Numbered from the stretch's first letter, positions 7,966-15,789 are shown. The stretch is 27,974 nt of DNA from an uncultured Rhizobiaceae group bacterium (GCA_937944075.1 CALDZZ010000183.1:1-27974); one strand, 5' to 3'. Made by a program: numbers and translations. The notes: a model not told the origin generated them from the sequence alone.

Positions 7966-8879
7966 TTTTTTCGCTCAATCGTAAACCGTGCAGCCTCAAT
8001 CAGGATTTCGGCCTTGTCTCCAAATGGTTGAAGCGTATTGACCGCTTCTTCAAGCAAATACCTTGCCTTTTGTTGCGAGGCTTCAAGCCCATAGAGCGAA
8101 ACAAGCGTGCCTTTTCCCTTGTCTGCATCCTTGGCAACTTGCTTGCCCATGGTTTTTGTATCGGAGGTCACGTCAAGAATGTCATCAGCAAGCTGGAAAG
8201 CCTGGCCGATAATCTTGCCAAATTGCAACAGGCGCTGGCGATCTTCGCCAGATGCATTTCCCAGAATCGCTCCCGCCTCACAAGCGCATCTGATCAAGGC
8301 ACCTGTTTTCATCGCTTGAAGGGTTAGGATTTCGTCTTCGCTGATTGAGGCCTGCTTTTCTGCTTCCAGATCCAGCATCTGACCGCCCACCATGCCGCCA
8401 AGGCCGGAAGTTTGTGCAAACAGTTTGACCAGTTTAATTCTGGTTTCAGCATCACCATGGGTTTCTTCACGTGAGAGAATGTCAAAGGCAAGGGTGAGCA
8501 GAGCATCGCCGGCAAGAATGGCTGTGGCTTCATCATAGGCCTTGTGGGTCGTTGGCTTTCCCCGGCGCAGGTCATCGTCGTCCATGGCTGGAAGGTCATC
8601 ATGCACAAGCGAGTAGCAGTGAATGCATTCTAGAGCGGAGCCGGCTATCGCGGCCTGTTGGGCACTTACGCCGAAAAGGGACGCACTTTCCATGACAAGG
8701 AAGGGACGAAGTCTCTTGCCGCCATCAAGTGCAGAATGGCGCATTGCTCCCATCAAGCGGGAAGGGCGGGCAATTTCTCCTTCAAACGGAATATCGCCCA
8801 AAAGAATCTCCAGGGTCCGCTCCACGGTTCTTGCGTGGGTGTCCAACAATTCTTTAAAGGTTTGCTCCGGATTGGCCAT
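7962..8879 (-). CDS. ispA: Farnesyl diphosphate synthase (polyprenyl synthetase family)
   Basis: It condenses isopentenyl diphosphate with dimethylallyl and geranyl diphosphate to make farnesyl diphosphate, the precursor of undecaprenyl phosphate, quinone side chains and hopanoids. The 305-residue protein has GGKRLRPFL (residues 53-61), the first aspartate-rich motif DDLPAMDDDDLRRGKPT (94-110), the second motif LADDILD (230-236) and a KDADKGKGTL segment (250-259). The double spacing in DDLPAMD is the bacterial FPP/GGPP type; IspA is the most likely member, with a geranylgeranyl synthase as the alternative. Start: ATG at 8879 with GGAAAAG upstream. It is divergent from mtgA. A TTGACG at 8948-8953 (minus strand) could be a -35 element, but I see no good -10. 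Confidence 0.9.
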   Translation of the reverse strand: MANPEQTFKELLDTHARTVERTLEILLGDIPFEGEIARPSRLMGAMRHSALDGGKRLRPFLVMESASLFGVSAQQAAIAGSALECIHCYSLVHDDLPAMDDDDLRRGKPTTHKAYDEATAILAGDALLTLAFDILSREETHGDAETRIKLVKLFAQTSGLGGMVGGQMLDLEAEKQASISEDEILTLQAMKTGALIRCACEAGAILGNASGEDRQRLLQFGKIIGQAFQLADDILDVTSDTKTMGKQVAKDADKGKGTLVSLYGLEASQQKARYLLEEAVNTLQPFGDKAEILIEAARFTIERKN

Positions 8880-8991
8880 GTCTTTTCCATATCAAAATCA
8901 GATGTGCATTTTTTGAGGAATTTCGTGACACTTTGGCAAGTTTGCGTCAAGCAGAGTTTCGTTTGTAAAAACTTTAAGATAAAAGAGCTGC

Positions 8992-9786
8992 ATGGTAAAA
9001 AAGACAACCAAAACTCCAAAAGGAAGTGAGGCGCAAAAGCGCAACTCGGCCAAGGCAAAAAAGGAAAACAAATCCCTTGATGCCAATGGCAAACGTGTCT
9101 TCAGAAGAACGTTCAAAGGGTTTTTGTTTCGCTTTGCCTTCGCCTTTTCGATGCTTGTTGTGCTGGTGCCAGCACTGTTTCTGTTTATCTACCGGTTTGA
9201 GTTTGTTCATCCGGTTTCAACCTTAATGGTCAAAGAAGCACTTGTGGGCCATGGTGCCAAACGCGAATGGATTGATATTGAGGACATGGCACCTGTTTTG
9301 TATCAATCGGTTCTGAGTTCCGAGGATGGCCAGTTTTGTTCTCACTCCGGGGTTGATTGGGGTGCGCTTAATCAGGTTATCGAAGATGCCATAGATGGTG
9401 AAAGAACCCGGGGTGCGAGCACCATCACAATGCAATTGGTGAAAAACCTGTTCTTGTGGCCCAATCGCTCGTTCATTCGAAAAGGGCTGGAAATACCCTA
9501 TGCGTTGATGGCTGAACTTATTTTGCCAAAAAAGCGCATCATGGAAATTTATCTTAATATTGCAGAATGGGACAAGGGCATATTTGGCGTCGAACTGGCA
9601 GCCCAGGAATATTTTGGGCGAAGTGCTGCAAAACTTGGGCCGAGGTATTCTTCACTTCTGGCAGTCACATTACCAAATCCCAAACAACGCAATGCCGCAA
9701 AGCCCAGCCGCTCAATGGACAGGGTGGCAAGAATTGTTCAAAGACGGGCAAAGGCATCGGGTGCCTATGTTCAATGTTTGAAATAG
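8992..9786 (+). CDS. mtgA: Monofunctional biosynthetic peptidoglycan transglycosylase
   Basis: A GT51-family enzyme that polymerises lipid II into glycan strands at the outer face of the inner membrane. The 264-residue protein has a lysine-rich cytoplasmic N-terminus (1-40), one membrane anchor (about 44-67), then the catalytic domain. SSEDGQFCSHSGVDW (109-123) carries the catalytic E111, and RGASTITMQLVKNLFLW (140-156), KRIMEIYLNIAEW and LAVTLPNP complete the family set. No transpeptidase domain follows, which separates it from class A PBPs. The ATG at 8992 has only a weak GAG site. The N-terminus is longer and more basic than in typical MtgA. It is divergent from ispA, whose product feeds the lipid carrier used by MtgA substrates. 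Confidence 0.92.
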   Translation: MVKKTTKTPKGSEAQKRNSAKAKKENKSLDANGKRVFRRTFKGFLFRFAFAFSMLVVLVPALFLFIYRFEFVHPVSTLMVKEALVGHGAKREWIDIEDMAPVLYQSVLSSEDGQFCSHSGVDWGALNQVIEDAIDGERTRGASTITMQLVKNLFLWPNRSFIRKGLEIPYALMAELILPKKRIMEIYLNIAEWDKGIFGVELAAQEYFGRSAAKLGPRYSSLLAVTLPNPKQRNAAKPSRSMDRVARIVQRRAKASGAYVQCLK

Positions 9787-9902
9787 CCGATTTGGAAAAA
9801 ACTTTCCCAATAGCATTTTTATTTCGCAATCAAAAAAATGTTGATTGCCTATAGCCAAACATACCCAAAATATGTATATGACTTTCCAACAAGAAGTTTT
9901 CA

Positions 9903-9945
9903 GGCTCTTGCGATGGGCGACTATCGTTACCAAAGAGCCTTTTTT
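9903..9945 (+). terminator. Hairpin with U-run before rpmF (terminator or leader attenuator)
   Basis: GGCTCTT (9903-9909) pairs perfectly with AAGAGCC (9933-9939) and six T follow at once (9940-9945). A second stem, CGAT/ATCG (9911-9914 and 9923-9926), can form inside the loop. The structure ends only 22 bases before the rpmF start codon and 11 bases before its ribosome site. It could simply end mtgA transcripts. Because no room is left for an rpmF promoter after it, it may instead be part of the rpmF leader. Confidence 0.6.
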
Positions 9946-9967
9946 ATGTTAAATCGGAGTGAGTACA

Positions 9968-10153
9968 ATGGCTGTACCTAAGAGTAAAATCACACGCATG
10001 AAGCGCGGTTTCCGTCGCTCTGACAGTGCCTTGAAAGCAAAGGCTTATGTGGAAGACAAGGATTCTGGAGAATTGCGTCGTCCTCACCACATTGACCTAA
10101 AATCAGGCATGTATCGTGGACGTCAAATTCTTGAGCCAAAAGATTCTGTATAA
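9968..10153 (+). CDS. rpmF: 50S ribosomal protein L32
   Basis: A 61-residue basic protein with the standard L32 N-terminus MAVPKSKITRMKRGFRRS, a structural part of the large ribosomal subunit. The C-terminal part (PHHIDLKSGMYRGRQIL) matches the alphaproteobacterial form without zinc-binding cysteines. The ATG at 9968 is preceded by GGAG eight bases upstream; a GTG nine bases earlier in frame is disfavoured because MAVPKSK is the conserved start. The gene sits alone between a leader hairpin and a strong terminator, so it looks monocistronic. It is not next to plsX/fabH as in many other bacteria. Confidence 0.96.
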   Translation: MAVPKSKITRMKRGFRRSDSALKAKAYVEDKDSGELRRPHHIDLKSGMYRGRQILEPKDSV

Positions 10154-10175
10154 TCTTCAGTTCAAAATAATTTTT

Positions 10176-10206
10176 AAGGGTTGGCATTATGTCGGCCCTT
10201 TTTTTT
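10176..10206 (+). terminator. Rho-independent terminator of rpmF
   Basis: AAGGGTTG (10176-10183) pairs with CGGCCCTT (10193-10200) through six Watson-Crick and two G-U pairs, with a 9-base loop. A run of eight T spans 10199-10206. It starts 22 bases after the rpmF stop and is the clearest intrinsic terminator in the window. Confidence 0.85.
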
Positions 10207-10269
10207 GACAATTTATATGCAAATCATGCTAAACCTTTCGTTAGGTAAATTTTATTGGGGTAAAATAAA

Positions 10270-10692
10270 ATGCTTACTAACATTCCGCTGCTGATTGTAC
10301 CGTTCATCGTTTATAACATTCAGATATTTCTGACCGGGGGGATTGCAATCTGGGATCAGGAAGTCACACGGCTCACCATGATTTCCGGCTCAACCTGGAT
10401 TATGACCATGGGCGACTTGATGATTGGTCTGGGATTATTGCTTTTGTTTTTTGAAATTATCAAGGCAACACGCGTAGGGGCCAATTCGATTATTGACCAT
10501 CTGCTTTCCACCTTTGTCTTTATCGCCTATCTGGTGGAATTCCTTATTGTAAAAAATGCAGCGCATTCTGTCTTCTTTATACTGATGATTATCGCGCTGA
10601 TTGATGTTCTGGCAGGATTTTCCGTTTCCATTCGGTCTGCAACAAGGGATGTTCAGGTCGGCGGTGGCGGTGGTGGTTATGGCGGGTATTAA
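10270..10692 (+). CDS. Four-helix membrane protein with glycine-rich tail, function unknown
   Basis: I do not recognise this 140-residue protein. It has four likely membrane helices (about residues 5-22, 44-64, 76-94 and 98-119), short loops, and a C-terminal tail VQVGGGGGGYGGY (128-140). There is no cleavable signal peptide, cysteine pair or catalytic motif. The start ATG at 10270 has GGGG about nine bases upstream, and codon use resembles the neighbouring genes, so it looks like a real gene. It is flanked by the rpmF terminator upstream and a convergent GlcG-family gene downstream, so it is probably transcribed alone. Glycine/tyrosine tails on small membrane proteins can mediate self-association, but that is only a thought, not a function call. 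Confidence 0.8.
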   Translation: MLTNIPLLIVPFIVYNIQIFLTGGIAIWDQEVTRLTMISGSTWIMTMGDLMIGLGLLLLFFEIIKATRVGANSIIDHLLSTFVFIAYLVEFLIVKNAAHSVFFILMIIALIDVLAGFSVSIRSATRDVQVGGGGGGYGGY

Positions 10693-10721
10693 GGTTTAAC
10701 CCCGCCATATCCCTTTATAGT

Positions 10722-11156
10722 TTAAGCGCCTGTATCGGCAAATAGCCTAGCGGCTTCAATACCTGCAACGGCGCAGGCCTCATCTGCGTCAGAAGTGTCG
10801 CCAGATATACCAACGGCTGCGACAATGTTGCCATTCTTGTCTTTTGCTATAACGCCTCCAGGAACGGGTACAACGCCGCCTTCAATTACGGAGCAAACGC
10901 CTGCTAAAAAGTGCGGGCGTGACTCTGCTTGTGCATTGAGCCAGCGGGTTCCCGTTCCTGTTGCCAAAGCACCACGCGCCTTACCGCTTGCAACTGCAAA
11001 ACGACCAATCGATGCACCGTCTTGTGCTTGAAAAGCTTTGATGTTCCCGCCCCCATCCAAAACCACGCATACTAAAGGTTTAAAGTCTTTGTCGGCTGCA
11101 TGTGCAAAAGCTTGGTTTATGATGCGGTTTGCTCTGCTTAAGTTAAGAATTGCCAT
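10722..11156 (-). CDS. GlcG/HbpS family (DUF336) protein
   Basis: A 144-residue protein of the GlcG/HbpS fold (PF03928). Recognisable parts are VVLDGGGNIKAFQAQDGA (residues 31-48), the conserved GGVVPVPGGVIAKDKNGNIVAAVGISG block (about 93-119) and the C-terminal DADEACAVAGIEAA helix. Family members include heme-binding HbpS, which protects against oxidative stress, and GlcG of glycolate operons; others accompany aldehyde or diol metabolism. No signal peptide is visible, so a cytoplasmic location is likely. The start ATG at 11156 has an AAGGG site. It is divergent from ggt across 117 bases. Neither neighbour fixes its role, so I give the family only. Confidence 0.85.
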   Translation of the reverse strand: MAILNLSRANRIINQAFAHAADKDFKPLVCVVLDGGGNIKAFQAQDGASIGRFAVASGKARGALATGTGTRWLNAQAESRPHFLAGVCSVIEGGVVPVPGGVIAKDKNGNIVAAVGISGDTSDADEACAVAGIEAARLFADTGA

Positions 11157-11273
11157 GATATTATTCCCTTTTGAGTTGAATATATGTTGAATTGATTTGA
11201 GTGTGTAATAGCCTATTGTGCTAGTGATGACTATTTGTAGTTGTTAATTTTGCATTTGTAACAGGAAAAACCC

Positions 11274-12857
11274 ATGACCCGAAATTTTGGCCTTCCCGGC
11301 CGCTCACCTGTTTATGCCAGTGAAGCTGCGGTTGCAACTTCACATGCACTTGCCACAACGACTGCGCTAACAATCCTGAAAGAGGGAGGCAATGCAGTTG
11401 ATGCAGCGGTTGCGGCTTCTGCCACCTTGTGCGTGGTAGAACCCCACATGACAGGGCTGGGAGGTGATTGTTTTGCAATTATCGGAGAAGCTAACGGCAA
11501 GTTACACGGCCTGAACGGGTCTGGCCGCTCCCCTTCAGGCGCTTCTCTTGAATGGTACAAGGAGCAGGGCTTTTCAGGTTTTGAAGAAACATCACCCCAT
11601 GTTGTAACAACGCCTGGTTCTGTCATGGCATGGCAAACGATGCATCAGAAGTTTGGCCGGATGGATTTTGTACGGCTTTTTGCCGATGCAATCCGCTATG
11701 CAGAAGAAGGGTTTCATGTTGCTCCCCGGGTTTCACAGGACTGGGCAAAAAACGTAGACAAGCTCAAAAAGAACGAGGCTGCTGCAAGTAATCTCCTGAA
11801 AGGTGGCAACGCACCCAAAACAGGCGAAAAGGTAACCGTGCCACTTTTGGCAAAAACCCTCAGAGAGATTGCAACCAATGGAGCAGGCGCGTTTTATTAT
11901 GGTGTGATTGCCAAGGACTTGGCAGGAGCCGTTCAGGCCTTGGGCGGCTTTTTAAGCGAAGAAGATCTGGCTGGAGTTTCGGCGGACTGGGTGGATTTGA
12001 TCTCGACAGAGTATCAAGGCCATACCCTTCATGAAATCCCGCCCAATGGGCAGGGACTGACAGCGATCATGCTGGTGAAACTTCTGGCCAAACTGAAAAA
12101 CTCAGAAGGTGTTGATAGCATAGACAGAGCGCATCTTGAGATGGAGCTGGGTCGAATATCCTATGCAGCAAGAGACGCCTATATTGCTGATCCCGCCCAT
12201 ATGGATTATTCAATTGAGCAACTCTTGTCTGACGGTCACATCGATGTGCTTGCAAAGCTTTATGACCCGGGAAAACAAAATCCGAAAATAGCGCTTCCTG
12301 ATCCGACTGGCTCTGATACGATTTATCTTTCCATTGTTGATCGTGACGGTATGGCTGTTTCCTTTATCAATTCGGTTTTCAGCTGGTTTGGGTCTGGCAT
12401 CATGGCGCCCAGGACAGGCGTTATTCTGCAAAACCGTGGCAGTGGCTTTAATCTGATCGAAGGTCATGCCAATGCCATTGGGCCTTCAAAGAGGCCGTTC
12501 CATACGATCATCCCTGCGATGGTAACCAGAGATAACAAGATTACGCATTCGTTTGGTGTCATGGGTGGTTCTTATCAGGCCATGGGGCATGCGCATGTGC
12601 TTTCCAACATGCTTGACTACGGCATGGACCCGCAACAGGCTCTCGATGATCCAAGAATTTTCTGGAATGAAAAGGGTGCGCTGGAACTGGAAGCAGGTAT
12701 TTCAAGCGAAGTTGAAAGCGGATTAAGAGCACGCGGACATGACTGTTTGCGCGGTGCTGTACATGGGGGTGGTCAGATTGTACAGATTGATCATCAGGAA
12801 GGAACCCTGATTGCAGGTTCTGACCCGCGCAAGGATGGCATGGCGGGAGGCTATTAA
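11274..12857 (+). CDS. ggt: Gamma-glutamyltransferase (Ntn-hydrolase)
   Basis: It cleaves or transfers the gamma-glutamyl group of glutathione and similar peptides. The 527-residue precursor should cut itself before T349 in GSDTIYLSIVDRDG, giving a large subunit of about 348 and a small one of about 179 residues with the threonine as nucleophile. Other family segments are EGGNAVDAAVAASATLCVVEP (about 37-57), GLGGDCFAII (61-70), FINSVFSWFGSG (364-375) and GVMGGSYQAMGH (428-439), the last holding the oxyanion glycines. No signal peptide or lipobox is visible, unlike the periplasmic E. coli enzyme, so it may act in the cytoplasm. The start ATG has AGGAAAAACCC upstream. It converges on ispG with 18 bases between the stops. 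Confidence 0.9.
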   Translation: MTRNFGLPGRSPVYASEAAVATSHALATTTALTILKEGGNAVDAAVAASATLCVVEPHMTGLGGDCFAIIGEANGKLHGLNGSGRSPSGASLEWYKEQGFSGFEETSPHVVTTPGSVMAWQTMHQKFGRMDFVRLFADAIRYAEEGFHVAPRVSQDWAKNVDKLKKNEAAASNLLKGGNAPKTGEKVTVPLLAKTLREIATNGAGAFYYGVIAKDLAGAVQALGGFLSEEDLAGVSADWVDLISTEYQGHTLHEIPPNGQGLTAIMLVKLLAKLKNSEGVDSIDRAHLEMELGRISYAARDAYIADPAHMDYSIEQLLSDGHIDVLAKLYDPGKQNPKIALPDPTGSDTIYLSIVDRDGMAVSFINSVFSWFGSGIMAPRTGVILQNRGSGFNLIEGHANAIGPSKRPFHTIIPAMVTRDNKITHSFGVMGGSYQAMGHAHVLSNMLDYGMDPQQALDDPRIFWNEKGALELEAGISSEVESGLRARGHDCLRGAVHGGGQIVQIDHQEGTLIAGSDPRKDGMAGGY

Positions 12858-12875
12858 GTTTGTAATTGTCGGGTT

Positions 12876-14120
12876 TTAACCGTAGCGGTTTTCGATGTAG
12901 TCATGCACCAGCTTGCGGAAGTCTTCTGCTATATTAGGACCACGAAGTGTATGAGCCTTTTTGCCATCCACAAATACAGGTGCTGCGGGTTCTTCACCGG
13001 TTCCCGGTAATGAAATGCCAATGTCTGCATGTTTGGATTCGCCTGGTCCGTTTACGATGCACCCCATGACGGCAACTTTCAAATCTTCAACGCCCGGGTA
13101 CTTTGTTTTCCATTCGGGCATGTCCTCACGAATTTGTGCCTGAATATCGCTTGCTAGTTCCTGAAAGACTGTTGATGTTGTGCGCCCGCATCCCGGACAA
13201 GCTGCAACAATCGGTACAAAGGAGCGAAAACCCATGGTTTGAAGTAATTCCTGAGAGACCTGAACCTCACGCGTTCTGTCTCCACCCGGTTCAGGGGTGA
13301 GGGAGATGCGAATGGTGTCACCAATGCCTTGTTGTAACAACATGCCCATGGCGGCTGATGATGCCACAATGCCCTTGGTGCCCATGCCAGCTTCTGTAAG
13401 GCCCAAATGAAGCGCGTGATTGCTTCTGCGAGCCAGTTCGCAATAAACAGCGATCAGGTCTTGCACCTGACTTACCTTGGCTGAGAGAATAATTTTATCG
13501 TCTGCCATGCCGATATCATTGGCGAGTTGTGCAGACAAAAGTGCGGATTGCACCATGGCTTCACGCGTTACATCGCGTGCGGTAAGAGGAAAGCCTTCGT
13601 CCTGATTTTTATCCATCAGGGTTGTGAGCAAGGCCTGATCAAGCGACCCCCAATTCACTCCAATGCGCACAGGCTTGTCATATTTGATTGCTGTCTCGAT
13701 GATTTGCGAGAATTGCTTGTCTTTCTTTTCCTTGAAGCCCACGTTACCGGGATTGATGCGATACTTGGCAAGTGCTTCTGCACAGGCTGGATGATCTGCA
13801 AGAAGCTTGTGCCCAATATAATGAAAGTCGCCAATCAGAGGCACATCAATACCAAGGCGCTCAAGACGTTCGCGTATTTTGGGAACTGCGGCAGCGGATT
13901 CATCACGGTCAACCGTGATACGTACCAGCTCAGAACCTGCCTTGTGAAGGTTGGCTACCTGTTCAACAGTGCTGTCTATGTCAGCTGTGTCGGTGTTCGT
14001 CATGGATTGAACAACGATGGGTGCCTTGCCGCCAACGACAACACTTCCTACCGGAACGGCGACTGTTTTCTTGCGTGCCAGGGGCTCGGATAGATAAATT
14101 GGCTCTACGTGTTTGTCCAT
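12876..14120 (-). CDS. ispG: 4-hydroxy-3-methylbut-2-enyl-diphosphate synthase (GcpE)
   Basis: An iron-sulfur enzyme of the MEP isoprenoid pathway that reduces methylerythritol cyclodiphosphate to HMBPP. The 414-residue protein has the N-terminal barrel (VVVGGKAPIVVQSMTNTDTA, 27-46) and HLGLTEAG near 238-245. The C-terminal [4Fe-4S] domain has C308 and C311 in AACPGCGRT and C354 in GCIVNGPGE; E361 is the expected cluster ligand or catalytic residue. The length fits the proteobacterial two-domain form. The start ATG at 14120 lacks a strong ribosome site. It lies 100 bases after gloB on the same strand with a recognisable promoter between them. With ispA in the same window it makes two isoprenoid genes, but they are not in one operon. 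Confidence 0.95.
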   Translation of the reverse strand: MDKHVEPIYLSEPLARKKTVAVPVGSVVVGGKAPIVVQSMTNTDTADIDSTVEQVANLHKAGSELVRITVDRDESAAAVPKIRERLERLGIDVPLIGDFHYIGHKLLADHPACAEALAKYRINPGNVGFKEKKDKQFSQIIETAIKYDKPVRIGVNWGSLDQALLTTLMDKNQDEGFPLTARDVTREAMVQSALLSAQLANDIGMADDKIILSAKVSQVQDLIAVYCELARRSNHALHLGLTEAGMGTKGIVASSAAMGMLLQQGIGDTIRISLTPEPGGDRTREVQVSQELLQTMGFRSFVPIVAACPGCGRTTSTVFQELASDIQAQIREDMPEWKTKYPGVEDLKVAVMGCIVNGPGESKHADIGISLPGTGEEPAAPVFVDGKKAHTLRGPNIAEDFRKLVHDYIENRYG

Positions 14121-14154
14121 AATAAAGTACAGTTCCGATTGTCTATTGTTTAAG

Positions 14155-14184
14155 AGTGTAGCATTAGAATGTGCAGGGTTTCAA
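14155..14184 (-). promoter_or_regulatory. Candidate sigma-70 promoter for ispG
   Basis: On the minus strand TTGAAA (14184-14179) and TACACT (14160-14155) are 18 bases apart, close to -35/-10 consensus, and the predicted start point would lie about 28 bases before the ispG ATG. It sits in the 100-base gap after gloB and suggests that ispG need not depend on gloB transcription. Confidence 0.45.
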
Positions 14185-14220
14185 CAAAAGCTGTGCAATC
14201 CCGTGTCAGGAAAACAAATT

Positions 14221-14949
14221 TTATGCATTGTCCTTTGCCGCTCTTATTCTGGCAAACTCAGCTGCATTGCCGGCTCTGAGAAAGACATTGGTTTCCAACT
14301 CAAGCCCAATGCTCGTGGGCAGGGTGGGCTTTCCTTCAGTGCGTAAGGCGTCAATTTGACTTGCACGTTTAATGAGTGCCTTGTTGTCTGGTTCTATTGA
14401 AAGTGAAAATTTTGCGTTTGCCTGTGTGTATTCATGGCCGCAATATACGATTGTTTCAGGCGGCAGTTCTGCAAGTTTCGACAGCGAGTTCCACATCATT
14501 TCCGGGTCGCCTTCAAAAATCCTGCCGCAGCCAAGCGCAAAGAGGGTGTCGCCTGTAAAGACCACATTGCTTTGGGTGAAGTGAAAGTTGATCATTCCAA
14601 GGGTATGACCGGGTGTCGAAATAACATCCACATTCTCACCGCCAAAGGTAAACCGGTCACCATCGGTTTTGACTTCATCAAGCGTGTTGATTTTATCTGC
14701 TTCCTCTTTTGGGCCGATTACGTGACATTTGGTTTTGGCTTTCAGGTCATCAATACCCTGTGTGTGATCCCAATGATGATGCGTTACAAGGATGTGGGTA
14801 AGCGTCCATCCTTTTTCCTGCAAGGCGCTTTCGACGGCTTGCGCGTCGGGCGCATCAATTGAAGCGGTATCACCTGAAACCGGGTCATGAACCAGCACCC
14901 CGTAATTATCCGTCAAACATGCAAACTGATGAAATTCCAAACCGGCCAT
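14221..14949 (-). CDS. gloB: Hydroxyacylglutathione hydrolase (glyoxalase II)
   Basis: It hydrolyses S-lactoylglutathione to lactate and glutathione, ending the glyoxalase route for methylglyoxal removal. The 242-residue metallo-beta-lactamase-fold protein has the metal motif THHHWDH (56-62), H115 in STPGHT, D134 in FTGDTLF and H172 in YCGHEYT, a complete dinuclear site. The C-terminal region with N178 and K180 (NAKFSL) and RT-G-PTLP fits the glutathione-binding tail of GloB. The ATG at 14949 has GGAAAG upstream. It is divergent from a methyltransferase gene, a pairing I recall from related alphaproteobacteria. Confidence 0.94.
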   Translation of the reverse strand: MAGLEFHQFACLTDNYGVLVHDPVSGDTASIDAPDAQAVESALQEKGWTLTHILVTHHHWDHTQGIDDLKAKTKCHVIGPKEEADKINTLDEVKTDGDRFTFGGENVDVISTPGHTLGMINFHFTQSNVVFTGDTLFALGCGRIFEGDPEMMWNSLSKLAELPPETIVYCGHEYTQANAKFSLSIEPDNKALIKRASQIDALRTEGKPTLPTSIGLELETNVFLRAGNAAEFARIRAAKDNA

Positions 14950-14979
14950 GATGCTTTCCTTTTTATTGATGCCCCAGAC

Positions 14980-15016
14980 ATAATATCGCGTTGTTTCTTC
15001 TGCAAGCGCGTATTAT
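14980..15016. promoter_or_regulatory. Near-palindrome in the gloB/methyltransferase divergent promoter region
   Basis: ATAATATCGCG (14980-14990) and CGCGTATTAT (15007-15016) form an inverted repeat with one extra base in the left arm and a 16-base centre. On the plus strand TTGTTT (14991) and TATCTT (15014) are 17 bases apart and could be a weak promoter whose start point falls at the methyltransferase ATG. The symmetry may reflect back-to-back promoters or an operator. Confidence 0.35.
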
Positions 15017-15025
15017 CTTCTGGTC

Positions 15026-15772
15026 ATGATAATGGATGTTGTGACACTTCGTGAATTTTATGCAAGCAGATTGGGAGAAGCGGCAATCGCTTCTGTGTCT
15101 GCCTCAATGACAGCCATGTGGAACCAGTCCAGCGGTGAACGGTTTTTGGGGTTGGGTTATCCGGTACCGTGGCTCGACAAGTTTGCTCCGGAATGTGAGC
15201 GAACCCTTTGCATGATGCCGGCTGCGCAAGGGGCGCTTCAGTGGCCATCTTCCAGGAATCCTTCTACCTGTCTCATTTATGATGATGAGTTGCCGCTTCG
15301 CGATGGTTCCGTGGACCGCGTATTGATGATGCATTTCCTTGAGCATGCAGAAAATGCAGATGAGTGCATGGCTGAAGCTTACAGGGTTTTGTCTCCAGGG
15401 GGTGTCCTTATGGTAGTCGTGCCAAACCGCACAGGTGTCTGGGCAAGGTTTGAACACACGCCCTTTGGTACTGGCAAACCTTACAGCAGAAGGCAATTGA
15501 ACAAGCTTTTGCGCGATAACCAGTTTACGCCTGATGTATGGTCTGATGCCCTGCATTTCGCACCTTCAAGCCGGGAATTCATGCTGCGGTTCAGAACAAG
15601 TCTGGAACGTTTTGGCAGAAAACTTGTGCCAGCTGTCGCAGGTGCAATTTGTGTATGCGCCTCTAAACAGCTTTACCAGGGTGTTCCTGTCACGGCGCGT
15701 GCAAAGCGGCGTGTGAGTGTTCCGGTTCTTGTGCCACAGGGAACCAGCAGGGTTAATCAGAAGGTGAAATGA
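15026..15772 (+). CDS. SAM-dependent methyltransferase (class I, Methyltransf_11-like)
   Basis: A 248-residue class I methyltransferase-like protein. The core DDELPLRDGSVDRVLMMHFLEHA (about 86-108) and the following YRVLSPGGVLMVVVPNRTG (about 118-136) are motif-II/III-type strands of the Methyltransf_11 group. The SAM-binding motif I is degenerate: FLGLGYPVPWLDKF near residues 40-53 stands where a GxGxG loop is expected. A basic C-terminus (ARAKRRVSVPVLVPQG) follows. Translation may start at the ATG at 15026 or 15032; neither has a ribosome site, so the mRNA could be leaderless. It is divergent from gloB. The substrate is unknown. Confidence 0.82.
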   Translation: MIMDVVTLREFYASRLGEAAIASVSASMTAMWNQSSGERFLGLGYPVPWLDKFAPECERTLCMMPAAQGALQWPSSRNPSTCLIYDDELPLRDGSVDRVLMMHFLEHAENADECMAEAYRVLSPGGVLMVVVPNRTGVWARFEHTPFGTGKPYSRRQLNKLLRDNQFTPDVWSDALHFAPSSREFMLRFRTSLERFGRKLVPAVAGAICVCASKQLYQGVPVTARAKRRVSVPVLVPQGTSRVNQKVK

Positions 15773-15789
15773 ATCTTTTCTTTGATTTT

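Noticed and set aside
7809..8327. A 172-codon plus-strand frame
   Set aside because: Overlaps the permease in another frame and ispA on the other strand; composition is cysteine-rich and unlike a real protein.
9792..9820. Weak hairpin TTGG...CCAA with a nearby T-run after mtgA
   Set aside because: Only four GC-poor outer pairs plus a few A-T pairs, and the T-run is separated from the stem. The structure at 9903-9945 is the better candidate terminator.
9838..9981. A 47-codon frame running through the hairpin into rpmF, a possible leader peptide
   Set aside because: No ribosome site and no run of regulatory codons; its tyrosines are scattered. Kept only as a remote possibility for rpmF attenuation.
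10681..10706. GGCGGG/CCCGCC stem over the stop of the four-helix gene
   Set aside because: The six-pair stem is real, but the loop is 14 bases and no T-run follows on either strand, so I do not call it a terminator.
12878..12890. AACCG-TAG-CGGTT hairpin with a short T-run as ggt terminator
   Set aside because: It lies in the last ispG codons, has a 3-base loop and only a few T; it may be coincidence of the coding sequence.
13527..14093. A 188-codon plus-strand frame
   Set aside because: It lies wholly antisense to ispG, which has all its catalytic motifs.
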